From: Lachnospiraceae bacterium
Lineage (GTDB): Bacteria; Bacillota; Clostridia; Lachnospirales; Lachnospiraceae
Assembly: GCA_023663945.1 (NCBI GenBank)
Contig: JAMPGL010000011.1
Location: forward strand, 1-64,000
Reading direction: 5' to 3'
Length of the DNA: 64,000 nt
Below the pieces are notes generated by a model. The model searched no databases, was not told where the DNA came from, and worked only from the letters and a program-made list of their open reading frames with translations. This document shows, one piece after another, positions 7,745 to 15,138 of the stretch; the first letter of the stretch is position 1; each line of letters begins with the position of its first letter. The position numbers and the translations under genes were made by a program.

Positions 7745-8878
7745 TTACAACACCATTTCCTTTTTGTCCAAATCCGCCTGCACCTTTTTCAAATCCTCGC
7801 GGATTGCAATCTTTTGAGGGCACTGTGCCTCACATTTTCCGCACTGGACGCAGTTTTTCGGCTGGTGCTCCTCTCCCATTCCTTCCCAGTTCCAGCTGAC
7901 AGCTGCATAATTCTGATACATATGATAGGTATTCCACACCGCAAAGCTTCCCGGAATATTCACGCCTGCCGGACAAGGCATACAGTACCTGCATCCGGTG
8001 CACCCGTTCTGCACCCGGCTTCTTAAGATTTCAGTCACCTGTCTGATGGTATCCTGTTCCTTGTCTGACAGGGGTTTAAAGTCCGCGAACGTGCGGAGAT
8101 TGTCTTCCACCTGCTCCATGGAGGTCATTCCGCTTAAGATTACCTTTACTCCGGGAAGGCTGCCCACCCAGCGAAGCGCAAAGGATGCAGGGGACGCTTC
8201 CAGATTCAGTTCCTTAAGCTTTGCGGTAATATCTTCTGCAAAGACTGCAAGCGAACCACCCTTTACCGGCTCCATGACCACAACCGGAATCCCTTTATCC
8301 GCGGCAAGCTGATAGCCCTTTAGTCCTGCCTGCTCTTCGGCGTCCATGTAGTTTAACTGAATCTGGCAGAAATCCCAATCGCGATAATTCAGCATCTCTT
8401 CAAACACTTCGTATTTATCATGAAAAGAAAATCCCAAATATTTAATTTTCCCTTGCTCCTTTAACTTTTCCAGACGCTTTACGCAGCCAATCGCAAGCAT
8501 CTTATCCCAGCGTTCTCTGCTCATGGCATGCATCAGATAAAAATCAATATGATCCGTCTGAAGCTTGGCAAGCTGTTCCTCAAAATATTTGTCCACATCT
8601 TCTGCCGTATTTACCAGCCATACCGGCAGCTTCGTGGCAAGGTAGAAGGAATTTCTGTCGTATTTCTTTAATGCCTTTCCGACCACAATCTCACTCTGCC
8701 CGTCATGATAAGGATACGCGGTATCAATATAATTGACGCCCTGTGCTATTGCCCGGTCCAGCATCTTTTCCGCCGTCTCCTCGTCAATCTTTCCTTGGGG
8801 CGTCTGTGGGAACCGCATACAGCCAAACCCAAGAAGAGAAGTCTCCACTCCCAGATTTTCCATTTTTCTCATTTCCAT
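7745..8878 (-). CDS. Aldo/keto reductase with C-terminal 2[4Fe-4S] ferredoxin domain
   Basis: 377 residues from the ATG at 8876-8878, which has an excellent AGGAGGAGCAAAGGCT upstream; longer starts would run into the aspS terminator. An NADPH-type TIM-barrel reductase domain (GFGCMRFPQ, IDTAYPYHDGQSE with the catalytic Tyr, KYLGFSFHDK) is followed by two cysteine clusters, CTGCRYCMPC and CVQCGKCEAQC, that should bind iron-sulphur clusters. This architecture is common in anaerobic Firmicutes; the substrate is unknown. It follows aspS behind a terminator and precedes the LytTR genes. Confidence 0.88.
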   Translation of the reverse strand: MEMRKMENLGVETSLLGFGCMRFPQTPQGKIDEETAEKMLDRAIAQGVNYIDTAYPYHDGQSEIVVGKALKKYDRNSFYLATKLPVWLVNTAEDVDKYFEEQLAKLQTDHIDFYLMHAMSRERWDKMLAIGCVKRLEKLKEQGKIKYLGFSFHDKYEVFEEMLNYRDWDFCQIQLNYMDAEEQAGLKGYQLAADKGIPVVVMEPVKGGSLAVFAEDITAKLKELNLEASPASFALRWVGSLPGVKVILSGMTSMEQVEDNLRTFADFKPLSDKEQDTIRQVTEILRSRVQNGCTGCRYCMPCPAGVNIPGSFAVWNTYHMYQNYAAVSWNWEGMGEEHQPKNCVQCGKCEAQCPQKIAIREDLKKVQADLDKKEMVL

Positions 8879-8916
8879 AGCCTTTGCTCCTCCTGTCCTT
8901 TTCTCTGTTCTTTCAC

Positions 8917-8942
8917 AAAAGAGCCCTGTTGCGGGCTCTTTT
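8917..8942 (-). terminator. Rho-independent terminator of aspS
   Basis: AAAAGAGCCC and GGGCTCTTTT form a 10-bp hairpin with a 6-base loop; on the minus strand it ends in a T-run, ten bases past the aspS stop codon. Confidence 0.9.
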
Positions 8943-8951
8943 AAGTTTGCT

Positions 8952-10724
8952 TTATAACTCGTCTTTTGCCTCCGGAAGATCCAGCTTAATATGTACATCC
9001 TTAAGCTGTTTCTCATCTACCTCAGAAGGCGCTCCCATCATCACATCCTGGGCGGTCTTATTCATAGGAAAAGGAATGATTTCGCGGATGCTCTCCTCTC
9101 CGGCAATCAGCATTACCATCCGGTCTACGCCGGGAGCAATTCCCGCGTGCGGAGGCGCTCCATAACAGAACGCATTGTACATGGCAGGGAATTTGGCTTT
9201 TACATCCTTTTCCTCCAAACCTACAATCTGGAATGCCTTTACCATAATCTCCGGGTCATGGTTTCTCACCGCCCCCGAAGAAAGCTCCACGCCGTTGCAC
9301 ACCAAGTCGTACTGGTACGCATAAACATCCAGAGGATCCTTGGTCTCCAACGCCTCCATACCGCCCTGAGGCATAGAAAAAGGATTATGACAAAATTCCA
9401 GCTCTCCGGACTCCTCCCCAATCTCATACATAGGGAAATCCACAATCCAGCAAAATTCGTAGCACTCCTTTTTCATGTGCTTCTCACTTGCCATTCCAAG
9501 GAACTTCCGAAGAACCCCGGCAGTCTTCTGGGCATCGGACTTTTTCCCTGCGGTAAGACCGATAAAATCGCCGTTCTTAAGTCCCAGCGCATCAATCACC
9601 TGCTGCTTTCTCTCCTGAAGGAACTTGGAGATTCCGCCCACCAGCTCACCGTTTTCGTCCAGTTTAAACCAATACGCCTTCTGCCCGCTCTGCACTTCCA
9701 CATCGGCACAAATCTTATCAATCACCTTCCGGGTGGCGCCAAATTCATCCACCACAACCGCCTTTACGGTCTGTCCTTCAAAAGGTCCGAATCCGCATCC
9801 GCTCATGCAGTCCGTAGCATCCTGAACCAGCAGGTCAATTCTGAGATCCGGCTTGTCTGAACCGTATTTCTCCATTGCCTCCCGATAAGAAATTCTGGCA
9901 AAGGGCGCCTTAGAAGCGGTCTGATACTTCCCGTACTTTGCAAAAATCGGCGGAAGCACATCTTCAATCACCCCGAATACATCCTCCTGAGAAGCAAACG
10001 CCATTTCCATATCCAGCTGGTAAAACTCTCCCGGCGAACGGTCTGCTCTGGCATCCTCGTCACGGAAACAGGGCGCTACCTGAAAATACCGGTCAAACCC
10101 GGAGGTCATAAGAAGCTGTTTAAATTGCTGCGGTGCCTGGGGAAGCGCATAAAACTTCCCTGGATGATTCCGCGCCGGAACCAGATAATCCCTTGCCCCT
10201 TCCGGAGAGGAACAGGTTAAGATAGGCGTTGTGATTTCCAAGAAATCATGCTCGATCATACTCTTACGAATCTCAGCCACAATCTTGCTGCGGAGCACAA
10301 TCTTTTCTTTCACGGCAGGATTGCGGAGATCCAAATATCTGTATTTCAGACGCACAGCCTCGTCCGCCTCTTTGGAGCGGTTAATCTCAAAAGGCAGTTC
10401 ATTGTAAATGCATTTTCCAAGCACGGTAATCTCCTCGGGAACTACCTCAATCTCTCCCGTGGCAAGCTGTGCATTCTTGCTGGAACGCTCCCGCACCACG
10501 CCGGTAACAGAAAGAGTGGATTCATTGTTGACACCGGAAAGCCGGTTCATCATCTCCTCGGTCTCCACCACCACCTGAGTCACCCCATAGAAATCCCGCA
10601 AAATTAGAAATCCAAGGTTTTTACTTACCTTGCGCATGTTGTCATACCAGCCTGCAATTGTGACCTTTTGACCTACATGCTCCATTCTTAACTGATTACA
10701 TGTATGTGTTCTTGACTGTACCAT
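8952..10724 (-). CDS. aspS: Aspartyl-tRNA synthetase
   Basis: 590 residues, the normal size of the bacterial-type enzyme that charges tRNA with aspartate in the cytoplasm. The N-terminal OB-fold anticodon-binding domain (VTIAGWYDNMRK) is followed by the class II catalytic core with motif 2 (CFRDEDARADRSPGEFYQLD), the bacterial GAD insertion domain (about residues 290-420) and motif 3 (GIAPGVDRMVMLIAG). The QLD after motif 2 is the usual Asp-recognition element. A strong promoter lies just past the iscR-like gene, and a repetitive purine-rich leader of ~150 nt separates it from the start. Confidence 0.97.
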   Translation of the reverse strand: MVQSRTHTCNQLRMEHVGQKVTIAGWYDNMRKVSKNLGFLILRDFYGVTQVVVETEEMMNRLSGVNNESTLSVTGVVRERSSKNAQLATGEIEVVPEEITVLGKCIYNELPFEINRSKEADEAVRLKYRYLDLRNPAVKEKIVLRSKIVAEIRKSMIEHDFLEITTPILTCSSPEGARDYLVPARNHPGKFYALPQAPQQFKQLLMTSGFDRYFQVAPCFRDEDARADRSPGEFYQLDMEMAFASQEDVFGVIEDVLPPIFAKYGKYQTASKAPFARISYREAMEKYGSDKPDLRIDLLVQDATDCMSGCGFGPFEGQTVKAVVVDEFGATRKVIDKICADVEVQSGQKAYWFKLDENGELVGGISKFLQERKQQVIDALGLKNGDFIGLTAGKKSDAQKTAGVLRKFLGMASEKHMKKECYEFCWIVDFPMYEIGEESGELEFCHNPFSMPQGGMEALETKDPLDVYAYQYDLVCNGVELSSGAVRNHDPEIMVKAFQIVGLEEKDVKAKFPAMYNAFCYGAPPHAGIAPGVDRMVMLIAGEESIREIIPFPMNKTAQDVMMGAPSEVDEKQLKDVHIKLDLPEAKDEL

Positions 10725-10744
10725 AACTGCTCCTTTATCCTTAT

Positions 10745-10865
10745 CTTTTATTTTTATTTCTTAATCTTTACTTTTTAAAATCTTTTCTTCATTTAAATCT
10801 TCTTTTCTTTAAATCTTTTCTTCTTTAAATCTCTATTTCTTTAATCTTTTCTTCTTAAATCTTGT
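10745..10865 (-). repeat. Purine-rich repetitive leader of aspS
   Basis: On the minus strand this stretch is almost pure A and G with T, built from imperfect repeats of AAAGAAGAAAAGATTTAA-like units. It lies wholly within the predicted 5' untranslated region. It has little potential for stable hairpins and shows no T-box features, so it is not a tRNA-sensing leader of the usual kind. Confidence 0.6.
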
Positions 10866-10909
10866 GCCTTGTTCTTGCTTTTTTCATCCTTCTTCATTGA
10901 AACCACTTC

Positions 10910-10938
10910 ATTATACACGTTTTTCTGCTTTCATACAA
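10910..10938 (-). promoter_or_regulatory. Sigma-A-type promoter for aspS
   Basis: On the minus strand TTGTAT (10933-10938), 17 bases, then TATAAT (10910-10915). The -35 box begins just after the stop codon of the upstream Rrf2 gene, so aspS can be expressed independently of it. Confidence 0.7.
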
Positions 10939-10940
10939 GA

Positions 10941-11375
10941 TTAAATGCAGTACTGGTCTCCTTGATTTTCCTGCCATTCCACCATATCCGCCAAGGTGAC
11001 ATGATCGACCACTCCGTTTATGGCGTCGCTGATCATCTCCCAGACGCGCACGCTCACACAGCCCGCCTTCCGGTCGCAGTCGGCGCCTTCCGCTCCCACA
11101 CAACTCACCGGTGCAAGGTCACCTTCTGTCAGGCGCAGAATCGCCCCCACTGTGTACTCCGACGGGTTTCTGGTCAGCAGGTAGCCTCCCTGGGCACCCC
11201 GGATGCTCCGGACAAATCCCGCCTTGTTGAGCAGGGATATGATCTGCTCCAAATATTTTTCTGAAATCTCCTGTCTTCTTGCCACATCTTTAAGACTCAC
11301 CGGCTCCCCGGTGTTGTAAACTGCCAAATCCAGCATAAGACGCAGCGCGTATCTTCCTTTTGTTGATATTTTCAT
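10941..11375 (-). CDS. Rrf2 family transcriptional regulator, IscR-like
   Basis: 144 residues. The N-terminal winged helix (MKISTKGRYALRLMLDLAVY, SLKDVARRQEISEKYLEQII) is the classic Rrf2 DNA-binding fold, with RGAQGGYLL as the wing. Three cysteines in CVGAEGADCDRKAGC (about residues 92-106) have the spacing that binds an iron-sulphur cluster in IscR and relatives. No isc/suf genes are next to it, so the targets are unknown; it precedes aspS on the same strand. Start ATG has a GGCGG site upstream. Confidence 0.88.
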   Translation of the reverse strand: MKISTKGRYALRLMLDLAVYNTGEPVSLKDVARRQEISEKYLEQIISLLNKAGFVRSIRGAQGGYLLTRNPSEYTVGAILRLTEGDLAPVSCVGAEGADCDRKAGCVSVRVWEMISDAINGVVDHVTLADMVEWQENQGDQYCI

Positions 11376-11582
11376 GATAATTCCGCCTTTAATCTGTATT
11401 TCTGTCTATGATTCCTGATAAATCGCTTTTAACTGCATTTAAATTCCGACTGATTTAATATGAATTGTATAGTTTCCCATTCCAAAAGTCAAGAACATCT
11501 CAGTCCGAGTTTTGTCTGATTACTTTGAAATGAGTAAATAGGCTGAACTGTTACTGAATTGCGAACTATTTCTCAATTATGC

Positions 11583-11611
11583 TTGCGTCAGATTTGCAGA
11601 TATGATATATT
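11583..11611 (+). promoter_or_regulatory. Promoter of the antisense RNA in the toxin locus
   Basis: TTGCGT (11583-11588), 17 bases, TATATT (11606-11611). The transcribed sequence that follows (CATG, GGGAAA, CTAGA, GCGGCT, ACCCT in order) repeats the 5' end of the toxin mRNA on the other strand, so the two converging promoters look like inverted duplicates. Confidence 0.6.
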
Positions 11612-11617
11612 AAGCAT

Positions 11618-11723
11618 GAAAAGGGAAAGCTAGAAAAGCGGCTACCCTTCGAATAGATTTTAGCAATAACCTTTTACAAGGTCAGCCGTCACTATTGGCA
11701 GTAGTGGCGGCTATTTTCGTTTT
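11618..11723 (+). ncRNA. Putative antisense antitoxin RNA (about 105 nt)
   Basis: Predicted from a plus-strand promoter at 11583-11611 and a strong terminator at 11684-11723. Its 3' end overlaps the last codons of the convergently transcribed toxin gene, the arrangement of TxpA/RatA-type type I systems in Bacillus. The RNA is complementary to any toxin transcript that extends beyond its stop codon. Existence is inferred from signals only. Confidence 0.5.
11684..11723 (+). terminator. Terminator of the antisense RNA
   Basis: AGCCGTCACTA (11684-11694) and TAGTGGCGGCT (11702-11712) form an 11-bp stem with one G-U pair, followed by ATTTTCGTTTT. The toxin stop codon lies at the base of this stem on the other strand. 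Confidence 0.8.
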
Positions 11724-11806
11724 CCCTTGAAAATTGTGTAACACAATCCGATAAGGGCAATAATGAATATTCCAGTCTGAACTAAATCAGAATATGTAAT
11801 CATCAT
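11711..11806 (-). CDS. Putative holin-like toxin (Hol-Tox), type I TA
   Basis: 31 residues from the ATG at 11804-11806, with GGAGGG upstream. The peptide MMITYSDLVQTGIFII... is a short polar start, one hydrophobic helix (about residues 10-23) and a basic tail ending FKGKRK. This matches the recalled pattern of Firmicutes holin-like toxins (ITYSDL near the start, KKK-like end), small peptides that insert in the membrane. A longer in-frame upstream extension exists but contains the ribosome binding site and 5' hairpins, so it is rejected. Controlled probably by the convergent antisense RNA and by mRNA structure. Confidence 0.72.
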   Translation of the reverse strand: MMITYSDLVQTGIFIIALIGLCYTIFKGKRK

Positions 11807-11814
11807 TGGCAACG

Positions 11815-11849
11815 CCCTCCTTTCTTTCGTCTGGAGGTTCAACCCCTCC
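11815..11849 (-). promoter_or_regulatory. Ribosome-binding-site sequestering hairpin of the toxin mRNA
   Basis: On the minus strand GGAGGGG (11843-11849), CCTCC (11833-11837) and the ribosome binding site GGAGGG (11815-11820) follow one another. CCTCC can pair with either GGAGG, so the binding site can be hidden or exposed. Such switches are usual for type I toxin mRNAs; here the folding is inferred from complementarity. Confidence 0.5.
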
Positions 11850-11895
11850 GATAAAAGAGGGTAAGCCGCCCGGCTCTCTAGTTTCCCATGAACAA

Positions 11896-11924
11896 AGTAT
11901 ATCACGCCTGACTTTATCAGACAA
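11896..11924 (-). promoter_or_regulatory. Promoter of the holin-like toxin
   Basis: On the minus strand TTGTCT (11919-11924), 17 bases, TATACT (11896-11901). Transcription would start near 11890 and leave an ~80-nt structured 5' untranslated region. Confidence 0.65.
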
Positions 11925-12072
11925 TAATAACCATCACAAAAAGACCAAGAACCGTCTTGACGTTCCCCGTTTCTGATACTATAGTTGAAATACGGGCAAT
12001 TGCATCATTGACTCGCCATCTATGAATGCAGATGCCGGAAGATACTGATATTATCAGAAGGAGACTAAAATT

Positions 12073-12546
12073 ATGGAAATCAGACGTGCGAAAGAACAGG
12101 ACATGGATGGAATCAACAAACTTTTATTGCAGGTCTGCCTTGTACATCACAAGGGCAGACCGGATTTATTTAAATATGGTGCCAAAAAATACACCGATGA
12201 CCAGCTTAAAGCTATTATCCAAGACGATACGCGCCCCATTTTTACTGCTGTTGACGAGGAGGGGAACGTTCTCGGATATGCTTTCTGCGTGCTCCAACAA
12301 CACATCGGCGACAATGTCCTGACCGATATTAAAACCTTGTACATTGATGATCTGTGCGTGGACGAAGCCATCCGCGGAAAGCACATCGGCAGCCGGCTTT
12401 ATGAACATGTTCTTTCCTACGCCAAGGAAGCCGGATGCTACAACGTTACCCTGAACGTGTGGAGCTGCAATGAGCCCGCCATGAAATTTTATCAGGCATG
12501 CGGACTAAAGCCCCAAAAAACAGGAATGGAAACTATTTTATCCTAA
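12073..12546 (+). CDS. GNAT family N-acetyltransferase
   Basis: 157 residues, start ATG preceded by GAAGGAGACTAAAATT. The GNAT fold is clear: MEIRRAKEQDMDGINKLL at the N-terminus, the central strand TLYIDDLCVDEAIRGKHIGS with the acetyl-CoA pyrophosphate-binding R-G-x-H-I-G-S loop, and NVTLNVWSCNEPAMKFYQ with the usual N-x-x-A-x-x-F-Y ending. It transfers an acetyl group from acetyl-CoA to an unknown amine. It stands alone on the plus strand between the toxin locus and the HD hydrolase. Confidence 0.88.
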   Translation: MEIRRAKEQDMDGINKLLLQVCLVHHKGRPDLFKYGAKKYTDDQLKAIIQDDTRPIFTAVDEEGNVLGYAFCVLQQHIGDNVLTDIKTLYIDDLCVDEAIRGKHIGSRLYEHVLSYAKEAGCYNVTLNVWSCNEPAMKFYQACGLKPQKTGMETILS

Positions 12547-12618
12547 TGGGGTTTATCAAGTAAAATGTGTAAGTTTCCCTAAATGCGGCTGCCGTCTGCG
12601 GAAATGCTCCGCTCCGCT

Positions 12619-13206
12619 TTATGCCATCTCCTCCTGTATCTGCTTTTCGCAGGAACGCATGGCAAGAATCGTCTTTTCAAAGAGAGTTTCTAATTCCCAG
12701 CCCAGCATTTCCGCTCCCTGACGGATTACATCCCTAGAGCATCCTGCCGCAAATTTCTTGTCCTTAAATTTCTTTTTGACGCTGGACGCTTCCATATCCA
12801 TTACGCTTTTGGAAGGGCGCATCAGCGCCGCCGCCCCGATAAGCCCTGTCAGTTCGTCCGCGGCAAACAGAACCTTTTCCATCTCATGCTCCGGCTCTAT
12901 ATCACAGCATAATCCGTATCCGTGAGAACATACCGCATGAATCATGTCCTCACCCGCGCCGCCCTCCTTAAGAAGCTCCGGTGCCTTCTGACAATGCTGC
13001 TCCGGATACAATTCAAAATCAATATCGTGAAGGAGCCCCACCTGCGCCCAAAACTCTGCCTCATCGCCATAGCCTAAATTTTCGGCATACCAGCGCATCA
13101 CCCCTTCTACGGTCAGCCCGTGCTGAATGTGAAAAGGCTCCTTATTGTACTTTTTTAACAGTTCCAGTGCTTCCTGTCTGGTCAAATTACTTGTCCTGCT
13201 CATCAT
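12619..13206 (-). CDS. HD domain hydrolase
   Basis: 195 residues (or 194 if the second of two adjacent ATGs is used, which has the better distance to AGGAGGAAC). The metal-binding HD pattern is present: H in EPFHIQHGLTVEG, then WAQVGLLHDIDFE (the HD pair), and AVCSHGYG. HD proteins hydrolyse phosphate esters, often of nucleotides; the substrate of this group is not known to me. It sits upstream of the small FakA-like domain gene and likely shares a transcript with it. Confidence 0.8.
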   Translation of the reverse strand: MMSRTSNLTRQEALELLKKYNKEPFHIQHGLTVEGVMRWYAENLGYGDEAEFWAQVGLLHDIDFELYPEQHCQKAPELLKEGGAGEDMIHAVCSHGYGLCCDIEPEHEMEKVLFAADELTGLIGAAALMRPSKSVMDMEASSVKKKFKDKKFAAGCSRDVIRQGAEMLGWELETLFEKTILAMRSCEKQIQEEMA

Positions 13207-13242
13207 GTTCCTCCTTTAATTCGAGTGTTCTTTTACACATCT

Positions 13243-13494
13243 TTAACCCTTCAATCCTCTTGACTGCCGATCCATATCCTCCACCACAATATCATAAATC
13301 TCACCGATGGAAGCACAGTATTCCAGCACCTTCCAAGGCTCGTTGGTGTGAAAGTGTATCTTGATCAATTCTTCATCGCCTACTGCAAGCAGGCAGTCTC
13401 CCTTAAAGTTTTCCGTAAAATATTCGGAAATGGCATCTTCATCCAAATCTTCGCCTTCGATCAACAATTGTGTATCATACTTAAATTCTAACAT
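13243..13494 (-). CDS. Stand-alone domain resembling the C-terminal part of FakA
   Basis: 83 residues from the ATG with AGAAAGGAGAAAATC upstream. The sequence LEFKYDTQLLIEGEDLDEDA ... GDCLLAVGDEELIKIHFHTN ... VLEYCASIGEIYDIVVEDM resembles the segment of the fatty acid kinase FakA/YloV that follows its DhaL domain (recalled pattern: Y-x-T-E-F ... G-D-S-L-V-V-V-G-D-D-x-L-V-K-V-H-V-H-T-N). Here it exists without the kinase half. The family similarity is from memory; the function of the isolated domain is unknown. Confidence 0.6.
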   Translation of the reverse strand: MLEFKYDTQLLIEGEDLDEDAISEYFTENFKGDCLLAVGDEELIKIHFHTNEPWKVLEYCASIGEIYDIVVEDMDRQSRGLKG

Positions 13495-13559
13495 GATTTT
13501 CTCCTTTCTCTTCTTTGCCATTTGGTCAAATGTTATTCGTTTAGTATTATAGCATTATC

Positions 13560-13733
13560 TTACCTATTCATTCTACCCCTAACGTTCACTTTTTCAAGAT
13601 AAACTCTGGACTGCTCATCAGCGTAAAAAGTCTTTATATTTCTGATAACTTCCATCATTTTCCCGCTTTTATCTATGCTCTTTTGCAGTTCAATCTCATC
13701 CACTCTATAATTAGGGCGAGTCCCAAATTTAAT
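13560..13733 (-). pseudogene. Short coding remnant behind the PDDEXK nuclease gene
   Basis: A frame of about 57 codons (KFGTRPNYRVDEIELQKSID ... YLEKVNVRGRMNR) with normal protein-like composition but no ATG and no ribosome binding site at its head. It overlaps the last bases of the nuclease gene in another frame. It looks like the C-terminal end of a lost gene; I do not recognise the family. Confidence 0.3.
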
Positions 13734-14760
13734 CCTTTTTCATTTCTGCAATATTTTCTTCCCCTGCTTTCGCAGATTCCAAGGCTTGATATTCCCTATT
13801 CAATTCACACAATAATTCATCTTCACTCGGCAGATATAATTTATATTTTGAAGCAAAAATCTGTGTTTCATTCTCGGGCAATGTATACTTAACCACAGAC
13901 TCGCTTTTATCTGCACATAATACAATGCCAATCGGCGGATTATCCCCTTCATTCATAAGTTCCCGTTCATAATAATGAACATACATCTGCATCTGCCCTA
14001 AATCCTGATGTGTTAAATCTCCAACTTTTAAATCTATCAGAACAAAACATTTCAAAATATAATTATAGAATACAAGGTCAATTCTAAAATGTCGTCCATC
14101 AAATGTAATGCGTTTCTGTCTAGCCACAAAAGAAAATCCTCTTCCAAGCTCTAAAAGGAATTTTTGCAAATGCGTAATCAATGCCTGTTCTAAATCACTT
14201 TCATAAAAATCATCATTTGAACTCAAACCAAGAAATTCCAAAACATACGGATCGCGGATAATGTCTTCTGGTTTCTTAGCAGGCTCCAATGCCTGAACTT
14301 CTGCTGCAACCTGTTCTTTCTCCTTACTGGATAATAATCTTTCATAAAAGAAAGAATTGATCTGCCTTTCAAGCTGTCTGGTACTCCATTGTGCTTTTAT
14401 GGCTTCCTGCATATAAAATTCTCGTGCATTATCATTTTCTACACGCATCAAAAGTCGATAATGAGTCCAACTCAATTCGCTACGCAGTGCGTAGCCATTT
14501 GGAAAGGTTAAATAGAACTGCCGCATATTTTTCAAATTAGCAACAGTAAATCCTTTTCCAAAATCCTGTGTCATCTGTTTTGACAATTCTTTTAATAAAC
14601 CTGAACCATATTCTGATTTTTCATTACCGCCCTGTTCTTCAATGATTGATTTTCCTATATTCCAATAGGCTTCAACCATTGCAAAATTAGCTGTTTGATA
14701 AACTTTATTTCTTGCCGAAATTAAAATTTCTTTAATTTCCTTATAAAAAGATACGTTCAT
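13729..14760 (-). CDS. PDDEXK nuclease domain protein (DUF1016/YhcG family)
   Basis: 343 residues, the usual length. The N-terminal DUF1016 region (MNVSFYKEIKEIL, AYWNIGKSIIEEQ, FTVANLKNMRQFYLTFP, SWTHYRLLMRVEN) is followed by a PDDEXK nuclease core (FRIDLVFYNYILKCFVLIDLKVGDLTHQDLGQMQMY), in which D, and the D-L-K pair, are the catalytic pattern. The E of the motif is replaced by D, as is common in this group. YhcG-type proteins are thought to act on DNA and are often carried by mobile or defence regions. The surrounding DNA is AT-rich, consistent with transfer. Confidence 0.87.
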   Translation of the reverse strand: MNVSFYKEIKEILISARNKVYQTANFAMVEAYWNIGKSIIEEQGGNEKSEYGSGLLKELSKQMTQDFGKGFTVANLKNMRQFYLTFPNGYALRSELSWTHYRLLMRVENDNAREFYMQEAIKAQWSTRQLERQINSFFYERLLSSKEKEQVAAEVQALEPAKKPEDIIRDPYVLEFLGLSSNDDFYESDLEQALITHLQKFLLELGRGFSFVARQKRITFDGRHFRIDLVFYNYILKCFVLIDLKVGDLTHQDLGQMQMYVHYYERELMNEGDNPPIGIVLCADKSESVVKYTLPENETQIFASKYKLYLPSEDELLCELNREYQALESAKAGEENIAEMKKD

Positions 14761-14844
14761 TCTATCAAAGTTGTCCTTTCATTATATCTTCGCTAATCCA
14801 GATATTCACTGTTTATTATATCATCCTTTTTTTACCTCCACCAC

Positions 14845-15135
14845 CTACCTTTTCCCCCTTCTCCGACCGCGCCGTTTCTTATAACCTGCATATTGAACAC
14901 GCAAATCCTTGTTATCCTCTCCCGCTTTCCGAAAGACGGTTTCAACCTTCCAATAATAGTCCCGTGCTTCACATCGGTGCAAAATAACAACTTCCATGTC
15001 TGAAATCTCGCACAGGCATTCATAAAGCGCGTCCAGATTTTTCCCGTAATACTCCGGGAAGCTCAGCTTCTCTTGCAAATAAGCGTGTGCAGATTCTTTT
15101 GTCTCCATACGTCGTGCATCCAAAACAACATTCAC
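14845..15135 (-). CDS. Barstar-family ribonuclease inhibitor
   Basis: 96 residues. The barstar signature is clear: ESAHAYLQEKLSFPEYYGKN followed by LDALYECLCEISDMEVVIL. Barstar binds and blocks barnase-type RNases inside the producing cell. The gene starts three bases after the stop of the barnase-like gene, and its ribosome binding site GGAGG lies within the last codons of that gene, so translation is coupled. The C-terminus carries an unusual basic tail (KKRRGRRRGKR) absent from classic barstar. Confidence 0.88.
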   Translation of the reverse strand: MNVVLDARRMETKESAHAYLQEKLSFPEYYGKNLDALYECLCEISDMEVVILHRCEARDYYWKVETVFRKAGEDNKDLRVQYAGYKKRRGRRRGKR

Positions 15136-15138
15136 AGC

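Larger units (their letters stand above)
11615..11890. repeat. Inverted repeat framing the holin-like toxin gene
   Basis: Left arm 11615-11648 and right arm 11858-11890 share, in mirrored order, the blocks CATG, GGGAAA, CTAGA, GCGGCT and ACCCT, interrupted only by short bulges. The arms contain the 5' ends of two convergent predicted transcripts. A toxin mRNA that reads to the left arm could therefore pair its own 5' and 3' ends. Confidence 0.75.

Noticed and set aside
8991-9860. Long plus-strand ORF opposite aspS
   Set aside because: It is the antisense shadow of a clearly coding aspS reading frame and has no ribosome binding site or family features.
10725-10940. T-box leader upstream of aspS
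   Set aside because: No T-box signature, specifier loop or antiterminator could be found; the region is low-complexity purine repeats.
11807-11905. Longer 64-codon start for the holin-like toxin
   Set aside because: The extension would contain the strong ribosome binding site, the leader hairpins and part of the inverted repeat.
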